Assembly (NCBI GenBank): GCA_947502405.1
Contig: CANMZT010000005.1
Coordinates: 124,001 to 188,000, forward strand
Direction of reading: 5' to 3'
Source of the DNA: an uncultured Algibacter sp.
Lineage (GTDB): Bacteria > Bacteroidota > Bacteroidia > Flavobacteriales > Flavobacteriaceae
Length of the DNA stretch: 64,000 bases
Under the pieces are notes generated by a model that saw nothing but the letters and a program-made list of their open reading frames with translations, was not told the origin of the DNA and did no database searches. The translations under genes and the position numbers were made by a program. Below, piece after piece: positions 1 to 8,930 of this stretch (position 1 is its first letter; every line of letters starts with the position of its first letter).

Positions 1-628
1 ATGCATTTTTAGTCATATTCGCCTCATTTGCAATAGTTTTTAATGAAATGTCTTTTTGATAGTTAGTCATCGTGTATTCAAAAACATGACGCATACGATT
101 ACCCTCGTTATCAGAATATTTTTTTTCATATATAAAAGTGGAAAGTGTTTCAGATTTAGCAGTAGCAATGCGTTTTAAAATTTCTAAAAACAAAATGAAT
201 CGTTCTAATTTAGAGGCTTTTTTTAGTTTTTTAAAGCATTCAATAATGTCACTTTTATTACTTTTTACAACCAACCCTTTTGTAGATTTCACGAAAAAAC
301 GGTTAAGCTCTTTAAATTCACTCAATTCAAAAAACGTATCACCAAAAGAAGATTCAGTAAAAAACAAACTCAGCATTTTAGATTCAGTTACACCTTGTTT
401 ATCACTTTTAAAAGCGTGTGGTAAATTGCTGCCAATAATAAAAATATCATTTTCTATATAACTAGAAATATGATCGCCTACCAATAGCGTTCCGTTTCCT
501 TTTTCTATAAAACTAATCTGAATTTCATTATGTTGATGCAACTTATCATAAAAAACAGCTTCAATATCTTCTTGATAAATTAATGCGCTATTTTCTGGCT
601 TTGGTATTTTAAAAGGGTGCACTTTCAT
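1..628 (-). CDS. AraC-family transcriptional regulator, cut by window start
   Basis: About 209 N-terminal residues are visible; the gene runs off the left edge. It reads from an ATG at 626-628. The first 130 residues look like the cupin-type sensing domain of AraC regulators, with a His-rich turn (KLHQHNEIQISFIEKGNG) followed by beta-strand-like segments. From about residue 180 the sequence (NYQKDISLKTIANEANMTKN) is the start of the AraC helix-turn-helix, and the rest lies outside the window. It is transcribed away from the hydroxyproline genes with a 132-bp gap, so it is the likely local activator. The effector is unknown; hydroxyproline or a derivative is an inference from position. Confidence 0.85.
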   Translation of the reverse strand, partial: MKVHPFKIPKPENSALIYQEDIEAVFYDKLHQHNEIQISFIEKGNGTLLVGDHISSYIENDIFIIGSNLPHAFKSDKQGVTESKMLSLFFTESSFGDTFFELSEFKELNRFFVKSTKGLVVKSNKSDIIECFKKLKKASKLERFILFLEILKRIATAKSETLSTFIYEKKYSDNEGNRMRHVFEYTMTNYQKDISLKTIANEANMTKNA

Positions 629-760
629 TAATACAAAAATACTCAAAATATAAGCGTAATTTAAATAAATGGATAATATAATATTAAAACAGAATAATTT
701 AGTAGCATTGTTGATGGTAGTATTTATATAGTTTTATATCTCATTAAAAAGAATAAAAAA

Positions 761-1717
761 ATGAAATCCAATTGGGATGGTGTCATGCCTGCAGTGTTTA
801 CCTGGTTGAAAGAGTCAAAATCTGGTACTCTTGAAATTGACTTTGATACAACACAAAAACAGGCCGCAGGTATTTTAAACGCTCAAGGAAAGGGCGGAAG
901 CAGAATGAGCGGACTTGTTGGTTCTGGTACTCTGGGTGAGAATAGCTACTTGAGTAACACACAGCGCCTTTCTTTATTGAAATCTCTTTCTGAGGTTGCT
1001 AAAGAATACAATGTTCCGTTAATCAGCGGAGCTTCAGCAGAAACTAAGGAGGAACTTACTGAAATTATTGAAGGGCTTGCCTCAGTAGGAGTTGATACAG
1101 TTATGGTTATGCCGCCAAAAACTAAGGCGGTTCCTTCTGAAAAAGAAATGTATGACTATTATGCGCTTTCGGAAGCAACTGCAACGGAAATGGGTATAAC
1201 AATGATGCCTTATAATAATCCTGATGCAGCTGGTTATCATTCGCTTTCAACTGATCTTCTTTTAAGACTTTCTCTGCTTCCTAAAGTAACTGCGCTTAAA
1301 ATATCGACTATAGATGTTTCAATTATTGAAACGCTGATGTTAGAGAACAAAGATTTAAAAGTTTTGGCAGGAGTAGACACAGTTACTGTTCATGCAGGAC
1401 TTGCTGGAGCATGTGGTGGGATTACAGGTGTAGGTTGTATCTTCCCAAAAGCAAGTGTTACCATGCAGGAGTATGTTTCAAATGGGGAATGGGCTAAAGC
1501 TAACAAAATTTCTCAGGCTTTAAATTCCATATCGTATTTGGATGCTCAACCGCTGCTTTTGGAATATCTTAAACTTGCTATGGGGATTCACCATAATGAT
1601 GTTGCAGGAGGGCTGCGTACCTTTGGTAAGAAATTAACTAAACAGCAAATTGATGATGTACATGCGAGATATATTCTGACAAAAGAAAGACTTGAAGTTC
1701 TGGACTTAGTAACTTGA
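761..1717 (+). CDS. DapA-family lyase, probable 1-pyrroline-4-hydroxy-2-carboxylate deaminase
   Basis: 318-residue TIM-barrel protein of the dihydrodipicolinate synthase / N-acetylneuraminate lyase superfamily. Visible signatures are GSGTLGEN (54-61, the GTTGE-like loop), Tyr151 in MPYNNP and the Schiff-base Lys180 in TALKIS. In hydroxyproline catabolism a member of this family deaminates 1-pyrroline-4-hydroxy-2-carboxylate to alpha-ketoglutarate semialdehyde. The next three genes encode the other steps, so that role is inferred from context rather than from unique residues. Leucine codons here are rich in CTT and CTG, while the following genes use mostly TTA, which hints at a separate origin. 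A sugar-acid or other DapA-like substrate cannot be excluded. Confidence 0.8.
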   Translation: MKSNWDGVMPAVFTWLKESKSGTLEIDFDTTQKQAAGILNAQGKGGSRMSGLVGSGTLGENSYLSNTQRLSLLKSLSEVAKEYNVPLISGASAETKEELTEIIEGLASVGVDTVMVMPPKTKAVPSEKEMYDYYALSEATATEMGITMMPYNNPDAAGYHSLSTDLLLRLSLLPKVTALKISTIDVSIIETLMLENKDLKVLAGVDTVTVHAGLAGACGGITGVGCIFPKASVTMQEYVSNGEWAKANKISQALNSISYLDAQPLLLEYLKLAMGIHHNDVAGGLRTFGKKLTKQQIDDVHARYILTKERLEVLDLVT

Positions 1718-1832
1718 TGCTTTCAAACATTCAAAAATGAGAAAGCTTCGTTTTTACAAAAGGTAAAATGAATACTTTATAACACGTTTCTCATAATTCT
1801 AGAAATGGTTGTGAGAAAAAGTTTTTATCTTA

Positions 1833-1855
1833 AGGTGTTGATGGCAAAAACACCT
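1833..1855. other. Hairpin in the 199-bp gap between deaminase and dehydrogenase
   Basis: A 7-bp inverted repeat (AGGTGTT / AACACCT, 9-nt loop) lies about 60 bp before the aldehyde dehydrogenase. An upstream pair, TTTCTCA near 1788 and TGAGAAA near 1811, could form a second stem. There is no T-run, so this is not a clear terminator; it may be an mRNA-processing or attenuation structure. This is the only large gap inside the hydroxyproline set. Confidence 0.3.
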
Positions 1856-1916
1856 AGTATCAAAAAAGTAGCTTACAAACGAGTAAATTAAAAAAACATT
1901 TAAAAAATAAGTAACG

Positions 1917-3440
1917 ATGACTACAGGAAAAAACTATATCGGGCAAACGCTTAAAGCCGCAGGAAATAGTACTTATAAAACCGTAAACCCAAAACTAAAT
2001 ATTGAGAATCCAACATCGTTTTTTGATGCTACGGAAGCTGAAGTAAATGAGGCTGTAAACTTAGCTTGGAATGCTTTTAAAGTATACAGAAAAGTATCAG
2101 GAGAAAAACGTGCTGCTTTTTTAAATGCCATTGCTGATGAGATTTTAGCATTAGATCAAGAATTGATTGATATGTATACGATGGAATCTAGCTTACCTGA
2201 AGGAAGAGCTAATGGAGAGCGTGGTAGAACTATTTTTCAGTTACGCTCTTTTGCAGAGTTAATTCAGAACGAAGATTGGCGAGACAATGTTTTTGATGCA
2301 GCGCAACCAGACAGAGAACCTTTACCCAAAGCAGATTTAAGAAAAACATCCATTCCCTTAGGGCCTGTAGTGGTGTTAGGAGCCAGTAATTTTCCTTTGG
2401 CATTCTCAACAGCTGGAGGTGATACAGCGAGTGCTTTAGCAGCAGGTTGTCCTGTAATTGTCAAGTCGCATCCTATGCATTCGGGTACGGGCGAGTTGGT
2501 AGCAAGCGCAGTTATTAAAGCGGCAAAAGATACTGGTATGCCAAACGGTGTATTTTCAAATTTAAACGGTAACGGTGTTGACGTTGGAACAGCTTTAGTA
2601 AAACATCCAAAGGTTAAAGCAGTTGGCTTTACAGGAAGTGTAGGTGGCGGTAGAGCATTATTCAATCTGGCGGCACAACGTGAAGAACCCATCCCAGTTT
2701 TTGCCGAAATGGGAAGTATAAACCCTGTAATTATTACACCTAAGGCTATTGAAAATAGATCCGAAGCCTTAGCTTCACAATACGCAGGTTCTATTACTTT
2801 GGGTACTGGACAGTTTTGTACAAATCCTGGATTGCTTTTAACGATTGATGGTGATAAAACTCAAAAGTTTATAAATGATTTAGCGGATAAAACAGTTGCT
2901 ATTGAAGCGCAATGCATGTTGCATCCTAAAATTAAAGCAGGTTATGTATCTCATGGAAAAACGGTGTCTTCTCAAAGTGGTGCAGAGACCGTTGCTAAAA
3001 TTGAAGATGAAGTTGCGCCAAATTTCGCACATTCGCAAATCGTAAGTGTTTCAGGAAAAGACTTCTTGAAAAATCCAAAATTTCAACAAGAGGTATTTGG
3101 GCCATTTTCATTGGTAGTGAAAGCAAAAGATGAAGCAGAATTAATAGATGTCATCAACGGTTTAGAAGGTCAGCTAACAGGAACTATTATCGCAGAAGAA
3201 TCTGAATATGCGCAACTTCATGATATTGTAGATGCACTTGAAGATAGAGTAGGACGCCTAATTTTTAACGGTGTGCCAACAGGCGTTGAAGTATGTCCAT
3301 CCATGCAACATGGTGGACCATATCCCGCATCAACAGATTCTAGGTTTACAGCTGTTGGAACAAACTCTATTAAACGTTGGGTGCGTCCAGTAAGTTACCA
3401 GTCTTTTCCAAAGGAATTATTACCAGAAGCTATAAAATGA
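1917..3440 (+). CDS. Alpha-ketoglutarate semialdehyde (2,5-dioxovalerate) dehydrogenase
   Basis: 507-residue aldehyde dehydrogenase. Catalytic Cys301 lies in GTGQFCTNPG, the general base Glu264 in AEMGS, the oxyanion Asn158 in ASNFP, the cofactor-binding Lys183 in VKSHP and a Rossmann turn at GFTGSVGGG (237-245). The GQFCTNPG and AEMGSINP motifs are typical of the ketoglutarate-semialdehyde dehydrogenase branch, which makes alpha-ketoglutarate in hydroxyproline and sugar-acid degradation. It lies between the deaminase and the epimerase, which supports the last step of hydroxyproline breakdown. It is a cytoplasmic NAD(P)-dependent enzyme with no signal peptide. Confidence 0.9.
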   Translation: MTTGKNYIGQTLKAAGNSTYKTVNPKLNIENPTSFFDATEAEVNEAVNLAWNAFKVYRKVSGEKRAAFLNAIADEILALDQELIDMYTMESSLPEGRANGERGRTIFQLRSFAELIQNEDWRDNVFDAAQPDREPLPKADLRKTSIPLGPVVVLGASNFPLAFSTAGGDTASALAAGCPVIVKSHPMHSGTGELVASAVIKAAKDTGMPNGVFSNLNGNGVDVGTALVKHPKVKAVGFTGSVGGGRALFNLAAQREEPIPVFAEMGSINPVIITPKAIENRSEALASQYAGSITLGTGQFCTNPGLLLTIDGDKTQKFINDLADKTVAIEAQCMLHPKIKAGYVSHGKTVSSQSGAETVAKIEDEVAPNFAHSQIVSVSGKDFLKNPKFQQEVFGPFSLVVKAKDEAELIDVINGLEGQLTGTIIAEESEYAQLHDIVDALEDRVGRLIFNGVPTGVEVCPSMQHGGPYPASTDSRFTAVGTNSIKRWVRPVSYQSFPKELLPEAIK

Positions 3441-3459
3441 TGCGCTAAATTTTATTAAA

Positions 3460-4470
3460 ATGGCAAGAAACACTTTTGTTTGTATAGATGGGCATACTTG
3501 CGGAAACCCAGTTCGTGTTATAAAACATGGCGGACCTGAATTGATAGGTGCCAACATGAGTGAAAAGCGCCAGCATTTTTTGAAGGAATTCGATTGGATT
3601 CGTAAAGGCTTGATGTTTGAACCTCGTGGTCATGATATGATGAGTGGCAGTATTTTATACCCACCGCATAACCCCGAAAACGATTTTGCCATTTTATTTA
3701 TTGAAACTTCAGGATGTTTACCTATGTGCGGTCATGGTACTATTGGTACTATAACTATTGCTATTGAAGAAGGTTTGATACAGCCCAAAACATCTGGGAA
3801 AATTAGAATGGAAACACCAGCAGGTTTAGTTGAAATTGAGTATCAGCAAACTGGTAATAAAGTAGATTGGGTGCGATTAACCAATGTAAAAAGCTATTTA
3901 GCCGAAGCAGGTTTAACCATAGAGTGTCCAGAATTAGGTGAGTTAACTTTTGATGTGTCCTATGGCGGTAATTTTTATGCTATTATCGACCCGCAAAAAA
4001 ACTTCTCAGGTCTTCAAGATTTTTCAGCAAGTAAACTGATTCAATATTCACAAGTATTAAGACAAGCTATCAATCAAAAATATCCTGATAGATTTATTCA
4101 TCCAGAAGATGATACCATTCGCAATGTATCTCATATCTTATGGACAGGAACACCATTGGATTCAAAATCTTCTGGTAGAAACGCTGTGTTTTATGGCGAT
4201 AAAGCTATAGACAGAAGTCCCTGTGGTACAGGAACATCTGCAAGAATGGCACAACTTTATGCTAAAGGAAAATTAAAGATTGGAGAAGCATTTATTCATG
4301 AGAGTTTTATAGGTAGTAAATTTATTGGGCGTGTAACCGCGGAAACGTCTATATCGGGTAAACCAGCGATTATCCCAAGTATTCAAGGTTGGGCAAAAAT
4401 TTATGGGTATAACACCATAATTATTGATGATGAAGACGATCCTTATGCACACGGTTTTCAAGTAATTTAA
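3460..4470 (+). CDS. 4-hydroxyproline 2-epimerase (proline racemase family)
   Basis: 336 residues, the usual length for proline racemase / hydroxyproline epimerase. The two catalytic cysteines are visible: Cys90 in LPMCGHGTIG and Cys255 in RSPCGTGTSA. Two active-site Cys separate the racemases and epimerases from the Cys/Thr dehydratases. It interconverts trans-4-hydroxy-L-proline and cis-4-hydroxy-D-proline without a cofactor. It starts 19 bp after the dehydrogenase and ends 7 bp before the FAD enzyme, which uses the D-isomer. Proline racemase is the main alternative, but the four-gene context favours hydroxyproline. Confidence 0.92.
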   Translation: MARNTFVCIDGHTCGNPVRVIKHGGPELIGANMSEKRQHFLKEFDWIRKGLMFEPRGHDMMSGSILYPPHNPENDFAILFIETSGCLPMCGHGTIGTITIAIEEGLIQPKTSGKIRMETPAGLVEIEYQQTGNKVDWVRLTNVKSYLAEAGLTIECPELGELTFDVSYGGNFYAIIDPQKNFSGLQDFSASKLIQYSQVLRQAINQKYPDRFIHPEDDTIRNVSHILWTGTPLDSKSSGRNAVFYGDKAIDRSPCGTGTSARMAQLYAKGKLKIGEAFIHESFIGSKFIGRVTAETSISGKPAIIPSIQGWAKIYGYNTIIIDDEDDPYAHGFQVI

Positions 4471-4477
4471 TTGTGAT

Positions 4478-5725
4478 ATGAGTAAGCATGTAATCATTAT
4501 TGGTGGTGGAATTATTGGATTATGTTCCGCTTACTATCTTCAAAAAGAAGGTCATCAGGTTACTGTTGTTGATAAATCCAATATGGATTCAGGAGCATCT
4601 TATGTAAATGCAGGTTACATCACGCCTAGTCATTTCATTGCTTTAGCTGCTCCGGGAATGTTATCAAAAGGTGTTAAATGGATGTTCAATCCTAAGAGTC
4701 CACTTTACATAAAGCCAAGATTGGATGTGGATTTTATGAAATGGGCTTGGGCTTTTAAAAAATCGGCTATAGCTTCAAAAGTAGAACAATCAATTAAACC
4801 TTTACTAGATATTAATTTGTTAAGTAGAGATTTATATGAGGATTTAAAAAAGTCCAAAGACTTCAACTTTCATTATAAAAAAAAAGGACTTTTAATGTGC
4901 TACAAAACCGATAAGGTAGGCGAAGAAGAGTGGGAAGTTGGTAAACGTGGTATAGAAGAGGGATTGAAGGTTGAGCATTTATCAGCCGAAGCAGTTTCAA
5001 AATTAGAACCCGATGCAGACTTAAACATTAAAGGTGCGGTCTATTATCATTCTGATGCACATATGACACCAAACAATTTCATGCAAGACATGCTGTCATT
5101 TCTAAAGAAAAAAGGTGTATCAATTTTAAAAAATGAAACTGTTGTTGATGTTACGAATACTAATCAAACCATTTCAAAAGTTATTACAAACAAACAACAT
5201 TTAAAATGTGATGAAGTAGTATTGGCCGCAGGCAGTTGGAGTCCACAACTTAATAAAAAATTGGGCTTAAAGCTATTGCTCCAAGCTGGAAAGGGATATA
5301 GTATTAATGTAAAAAGTGATACTAAAATCACTATCCCTTCAATTTTATGCGAAGCAAAAGTAGCCATTACACCTATGGATGGTTTTACACGTTTTGCAGG
5401 AACTATGGAATTAGCAGGCGTAAATCATAAGATAAATCCTGTACGTGTAAATGCTATAGCTGATGCGAGCACTTCATATTATAATAATCTCAATATCACT
5501 TCCAAAGAAAAATTAGAAGCTAAATGTGGTTTGCGTCCATGTAGCCCTGACGGATTGCCCTATATTGGAAGATCTTCAAAATGTAAAAACCTTACTATCG
5601 CAACAGGTCATGCTATGATGGGATGGAGTTTAGGGCCAGCGACTGGGAAACTGGTTTCAGACTTTATCTCAGAAAAGAAAACAACCCTCGATATTTTTGC
5701 ATTTCATCCCGATAGAAAGTTTTAG
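4478..5725 (+). CDS. FAD-dependent D-amino acid dehydrogenase, probable D-hydroxyproline dehydrogenase
   Basis: 415-residue DadA/DAO-family flavoprotein. The N-terminal GGGIIGLCSAYYL (8-20) followed by VVDK is the FAD-binding Rossmann motif. Near the C-terminus, CGLRPCSPDGLPYIG and a GHAMMGWSLGPATG segment match the second FAD-binding part of the family. It should oxidise cis-4-hydroxy-D-proline to the pyrroline consumed by the DapA-like deaminase. It begins 7 bp after the epimerase and is the last gene of the set. A general D-amino acid dehydrogenase role is possible from sequence alone. Confidence 0.87.
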   Translation: MSKHVIIIGGGIIGLCSAYYLQKEGHQVTVVDKSNMDSGASYVNAGYITPSHFIALAAPGMLSKGVKWMFNPKSPLYIKPRLDVDFMKWAWAFKKSAIASKVEQSIKPLLDINLLSRDLYEDLKKSKDFNFHYKKKGLLMCYKTDKVGEEEWEVGKRGIEEGLKVEHLSAEAVSKLEPDADLNIKGAVYYHSDAHMTPNNFMQDMLSFLKKKGVSILKNETVVDVTNTNQTISKVITNKQHLKCDEVVLAAGSWSPQLNKKLGLKLLLQAGKGYSINVKSDTKITIPSILCEAKVAITPMDGFTRFAGTMELAGVNHKINPVRVNAIADASTSYYNNLNITSKEKLEAKCGLRPCSPDGLPYIGRSSKCKNLTIATGHAMMGWSLGPATGKLVSDFISEKKTTLDIFAFHPDRKF

Positions 5726-5762
5726 GATTTTTAACTAAATTCAAGAACCTTTAAATTATAAG

Positions 5763-5790
5763 TTTTTGAATTAAATTTCGACTATCTTTA
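5763..5790 (+). promoter_or_regulatory. Candidate Bacteroidota promoter for the msr-selO operon
   Basis: TTTTTG at 5763-5768 and TATCTTTA at 5783-5790 resemble the Bacteroidota -33 (TTTG) and -7 (TAnnTTTG) elements at suitable spacing, 46 bp before the msrB start. Confidence 0.45.
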
Positions 5791-5836
5791 CACTTAAAAG
5801 CATATTATAATTAATTAAAAAAGAAAGGACTGTATT

Positions 5837-6286
5837 ATGCTTACTTGGAAAGAAGTTATCAACTTTTCCGTAAATGGAAATCCAACCCCAGACAAGCGTG
5901 TCGAAAAAACTGAAGCAGAATGGAAGGCTTTATTAACCCCAGAACAATTTAGAATAACTAGACTTAAAGGTACAGAACGACCTCATAGTGGAGCACTTTG
6001 TAGCATTCACGAAGCAGGTAAATATAACTGTGTGTGTTGTGATACACCGTTATTTGATTCCACTATTAAGTTTGAATCTGGTACTGGTTGGCCTAGTTTT
6101 ACTCAACCTATTAAAGAGAACGCTATTAAGTACGAACGCGACACTACCTTTGGTATGGTGCGTGTAGAGGTTATGTGTAATACATGTGATGCGCATTTAG
6201 GACATGTGTTTCCTGATGGACCAGAACCAAGTGGACTCAGGTATTGTATAAACTCTGAATCTATGCAATTAGAGAAAGGGTTATAA
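5837..6286 (+). CDS. msrB: Peptide-methionine (R)-S-oxide reductase MsrB
   Basis: 149 residues covering the whole MsrB domain. Catalytic Cys137 is in LRYCINSESM. The zinc cysteines are Cys65 and Cys68 (NCVCC) and Cys114 and Cys117 (CNTC). GTGWPSF and LGHVFPDGP are the other family hallmarks. It reduces methionine-R-sulfoxide in oxidised proteins. No signal peptide is visible, so it is cytoplasmic. It opens a run of abutting genes for methionine and thiol repair; the glutaredoxin starts on the very next base. MsrA, which handles the S-epimer, lies 2.1 kb downstream in the same operon. Confidence 0.96.
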   Translation: MLTWKEVINFSVNGNPTPDKRVEKTEAEWKALLTPEQFRITRLKGTERPHSGALCSIHEAGKYNCVCCDTPLFDSTIKFESGTGWPSFTQPIKENAIKYERDTTFGMVRVEVMCNTCDAHLGHVFPDGPEPSGLRYCINSESMQLEKGL

Positions 6287-6592
6287 ATGAAAACAAAAAA
6301 ATTACATACCGCTACTCACAGTAGCTGTAGTTTTTCAGATACCACACTTCAAGAAATTAAACTATATGGTGCAGATAGATGTCATAAAACACAATATTAC
6401 AAGAGGTTTTTAGAAGACTTAAATTTGAATTATGAGTTTTTGGATGTAGAAATGAATGAAACTAACGCAGAAGCATTGCGTAATTTATATGAAAACAGAA
6501 AGCTTAACTTTCCAACGATTACTATTGGATGTAAAAAGCTCAGAAATCCTTCTGATACTGATTTAAAAAAGTGGATTAAGAAATTACTATGA
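6287..6592 (+). CDS. Glutaredoxin-like protein with a single active-site cysteine (CHKT)
   Basis: 101 residues with a glutaredoxin/thioredoxin-fold pattern: EIKLYGADRCHKT (strand plus active site), FPTITIG (cis-Pro strand) and KLRNPSDTDLKKWI (C-terminal helix). The active site has one Cys followed by His-Lys-Thr instead of CxxC, which implies monothiol chemistry or a non-redox role. An extra Cys lies in the N-terminal tail (HSSCSF). It abuts msrB and overlaps the selO start by 4 bp. E. coli SelO is known to AMPylate glutaredoxin, so this protein is a plausible SelO substrate or partner; that is an inference. Confidence 0.85.
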   Translation: MKTKKLHTATHSSCSFSDTTLQEIKLYGADRCHKTQYYKRFLEDLNLNYEFLDVEMNETNAEALRNLYENRKLNFPTITIGCKKLRNPSDTDLKKWIKKLL

Positions 6593-8151
6593 AACTCAAA
6601 ATTGAAGATAAATTTAATAAAGAATTACCTGCAGATCCAATTTTAGATAATTCTAGAAGGCAGGTTTCTGGAGCATGTTTTTCGTATGTAACACCCAAGC
6701 AAACGGCTAAGCCAGAGCTGCTTCATGTATCACCAGAAATGTTAGAAAATTTAGGTGTGACAGAAGATGATGCAAAACGTGAAGAGTTTTTAAATGTATT
6801 TACTGGAAATAAAGTTTTAGAAAACACAAAACCGTATGCCATGTGTTATGGCGGACACCAATTTGGGAATTGGGCTGGACAATTAGGTGATGGTCGTGCA
6901 ATTAACTTATGTGAGATTGAACACAATAACAAAAATTGGGCACTGCAGTTAAAAGGAGCAGGTGAAACACCATATTCTAGAACTGCAGATGGTTTAGCAG
7001 TTTTGCGTTCCTCTATTCGCGAGTATTTATGTAGCGAAGCCATGTTTCATTTGGGAGTACGAACTACTAGAGCGTTGTCATTGGCTCTTTCTGGTGATAA
7101 AGTGCTAAGAGATGTTATGTACGATGGAAATTCAGCGTATGAAAAAGGAGCTATTGTATGCAGAATAGCAGAATCCTTTTTGCGGTTTGGGAACTATCAA
7201 ATTTTTGCAGCAAGACAAGATTTACAAAATCTTAAAAGATTGGTTGATTATACGATAAAGCATCATTTTCCATATATAGGGGTACCTTCAAAAGAAGTTT
7301 ATATTAAATTTTTTAAGGAAGTTGCTAGTCGTACTTTGGAAATGATTATCCACTGGCAACGTGTAGGTTTTGTTCATGGGGTTATGAATACTGATAACAT
7401 GTCTATTCTTGGTTTAACCATTGATTATGGTCCCTACGGATGGTTAGAAGGCTACGATTACGGATGGACACCAAACACAACTGATAGGCAGCACAAGCGT
7501 TACAGATATGGAAATCAACCAAATATTGGTTTATGGAATTTACTTCAATTAGCAAATGCACTATATCCGCTTATTGAAGAAGCAGAACCTTTAGAGACTA
7601 TTTTAAATGAATATAAATTGGATTTTGAAAAGGGTTCTCTTAACATGATGCGTTCCAAATTAGGTTTAGAAGTTGAAGATGAAAATGATCAAAAATTGAT
7701 TAATGAACTTGAAGATAATATGCACCTTACTGAAACAGATATGACAATTTTCTATAGAAATTTGGCTAATTATAAAAAAGAAAGTACTTCAAAAGGTATT
7801 GAAGCTATTGAAAAAGCATTTTATAAACCTGATGAGGTTGTTGAGAATATTAAAATGAGGTGGCAACTATGGTTTGGAAAATACTCTGAAAGGCTTCAAA
7901 AAGAAACTTTAAGTGATGAACAGCGAAAAGTAAAAATGAATAAAGTTAATCCCAAATATGTTTTAAGAAACTATATGGCGCAATTGGCAATTGATGATGC
8001 GGATAGAGGAGATTACAATTTAATTGATGAATTATTTCAAATGCTTAAAAAACCTTATGATGAGCAGCCAGAATATCAAAAATGGTTTGTAAAACGGCCA
8101 GATTGGGCAAGGCATAAAGTAGGGTGTTCCATGTTATCTTGTAGCTCGTAA
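6589..8151 (+). CDS. selO: Protein adenylyltransferase SelO (pseudokinase-fold AMPylase)
   Basis: 520 residues, full length for the SelO/YdiU family. Hallmarks are GQLGDGRA, LKGAGETPYSRTADG and REYLCSEAM in the N-lobe and NTDNMSILGLTIDYGPYGWL in the catalytic region. The C-terminus ends in CSMLSCSS; the third residue from the end is Cys (TGT), where eukaryotic SelO has selenocysteine. SelO transfers AMP to Ser, Thr or Tyr and in E. coli targets glutaredoxin and 2-oxoglutarate dehydrogenase under oxidative stress. It overlaps the glutaredoxin by 4 bp and the next small gene by 1 bp, so the three are translationally coupled. Confidence 0.96.
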   Translation: MKLKIEDKFNKELPADPILDNSRRQVSGACFSYVTPKQTAKPELLHVSPEMLENLGVTEDDAKREEFLNVFTGNKVLENTKPYAMCYGGHQFGNWAGQLGDGRAINLCEIEHNNKNWALQLKGAGETPYSRTADGLAVLRSSIREYLCSEAMFHLGVRTTRALSLALSGDKVLRDVMYDGNSAYEKGAIVCRIAESFLRFGNYQIFAARQDLQNLKRLVDYTIKHHFPYIGVPSKEVYIKFFKEVASRTLEMIIHWQRVGFVHGVMNTDNMSILGLTIDYGPYGWLEGYDYGWTPNTTDRQHKRYRYGNQPNIGLWNLLQLANALYPLIEEAEPLETILNEYKLDFEKGSLNMMRSKLGLEVEDENDQKLINELEDNMHLTETDMTIFYRNLANYKKESTSKGIEAIEKAFYKPDEVVENIKMRWQLWFGKYSERLQKETLSDEQRKVKMNKVNPKYVLRNYMAQLAIDDADRGDYNLIDELFQMLKKPYDEQPEYQKWFVKRPDWARHKVGCSMLSCSS

Positions 8152-8405
8152 TGGATGTTTTGGAAAAAATAAAACAGCTACCAGTTGGCTACTCAGAAGT
8201 AAAGTACAAAAACAAAAAATACGGAGTAACTAGAACTGATTTTAATCAGGGTAAAAGTTTTAAGATTTATGCGGAAGAATTAAAGGGAAAGGACTTTGTA
8301 AGTCTAAACTACTATGTAACGTCTAAAAAGGAGTTATTGAAACCTTGCGAAATGCCCGAGAAAAAAGTATTAGATTTTTTTAAGAATTATAAAACAATAG
8401 ATTAA
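8151..8405 (+). CDS. Small uncharacterised protein between selO and msrA
   Basis: 84 residues, Lys-rich, with no signal or membrane segment and one Cys ([10 protein letters not shown]). Its ATG shares a base with the selO stop and it ends 4 bp before msrA, so it is surely co-expressed. I recognise no domain. The alternation of short strand-like and helical segments suggests a small alpha/beta fold. Context points to a role in methionine-sulfoxide repair or SelO function, but nothing in the sequence proves it. Confidence 0.75.
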   Translation: MDVLEKIKQLPVGYSEVKYKNKKYGVTRTDFNQGKSFKIYAEELKGKDFVSLNYYVTSKKELLKPCEMPEKKVLDFFKNYKTID

Positions 8406-8409
8406 AAAT

Positions 8410-8916
8410 ATGACTAATTATAAAAAAGCTTATATAGCAGGAGGTTGCTTTTGGGGAATGGAAGATTTGTTTAGAACCCGCCCAGGGATTAAAGATACTG
8501 AAGTTGGATATCAAGGTGGTGAAAATGATAATCCGACTTACAAAAATCATCCAGGACATGCCGAAGGTATAGAATTGACATATGACCCTAATGAAACATC
8601 TTTTAAAGAAATTTTAGATTATTTTTTTAGAATGCATAACCCTACAACCATTAATCAACAAGGTAATGATAGAGGGTCTAGTTATCGTTCTGCTATTTTT
8701 TATCAAAATGAAGAAGAAAAAACAATAGCGCAAGAGATGATTAATATAGTTGACGCCTCTGGAAAATGGGATGGAAAAGTTGTAACCACACTTGAGCCAT
8801 ACGCTACATTTTGGAAAGCAGAAGCGTATCATCAAGATTATTTAGTTAAAAATCCCAATGGATATACCTGTCATTTTTTACGATTTGAAGATAGTTTTCT
8901 TAAGGAAGAAGTATAA
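8410..8916 (+). CDS. msrA: Peptide-methionine (S)-S-oxide reductase MsrA
   Basis: 168 residues with the canonical [11 protein letters not shown] motif and catalytic Cys13. Conserved [12 protein letters not shown]-like, [11 protein letters not shown] and [11 protein letters not shown]-like segments are present. It reduces methionine-S-sulfoxide and complements the MsrB at the head of the operon. It lacks an N-terminal extension, so it acts in the cytoplasm. It follows the small orphan by 4 bp and precedes an aldo/keto reductase. Confidence 0.96.
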   Translation: MTNYKKAYIAGGCFWGMEDLFRTRPGIKDTEVGYQGGENDNPTYKNHPGHAEGIELTYDPNETSFKEILDYFFRMHNPTTINQQGNDRGSSYRSAIFYQNEEEKTIAQEMINIVDASGKWDGKVVTTLEPYATFWKAEAYHQDYLVKNPNGYTCHFLRFEDSFLKEEV

Positions 8917-8930
8917 TAAATATTGAATAT

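Noticed and set aside
138-461. Plus-strand open frame near the window start
   Set aside because: It lies opposite the clear AraC-family gene, which has recognisable motifs.
2264-2692. Minus-strand open frame of 142 codons
   Set aside because: It is a shadow of the aldehyde dehydrogenase; no motif or start context.
8092-8151. Selenocysteine at the SelO C-terminus
   Set aside because: The codon is TGT (Cys), and no TGA occurs in frame before the stop.
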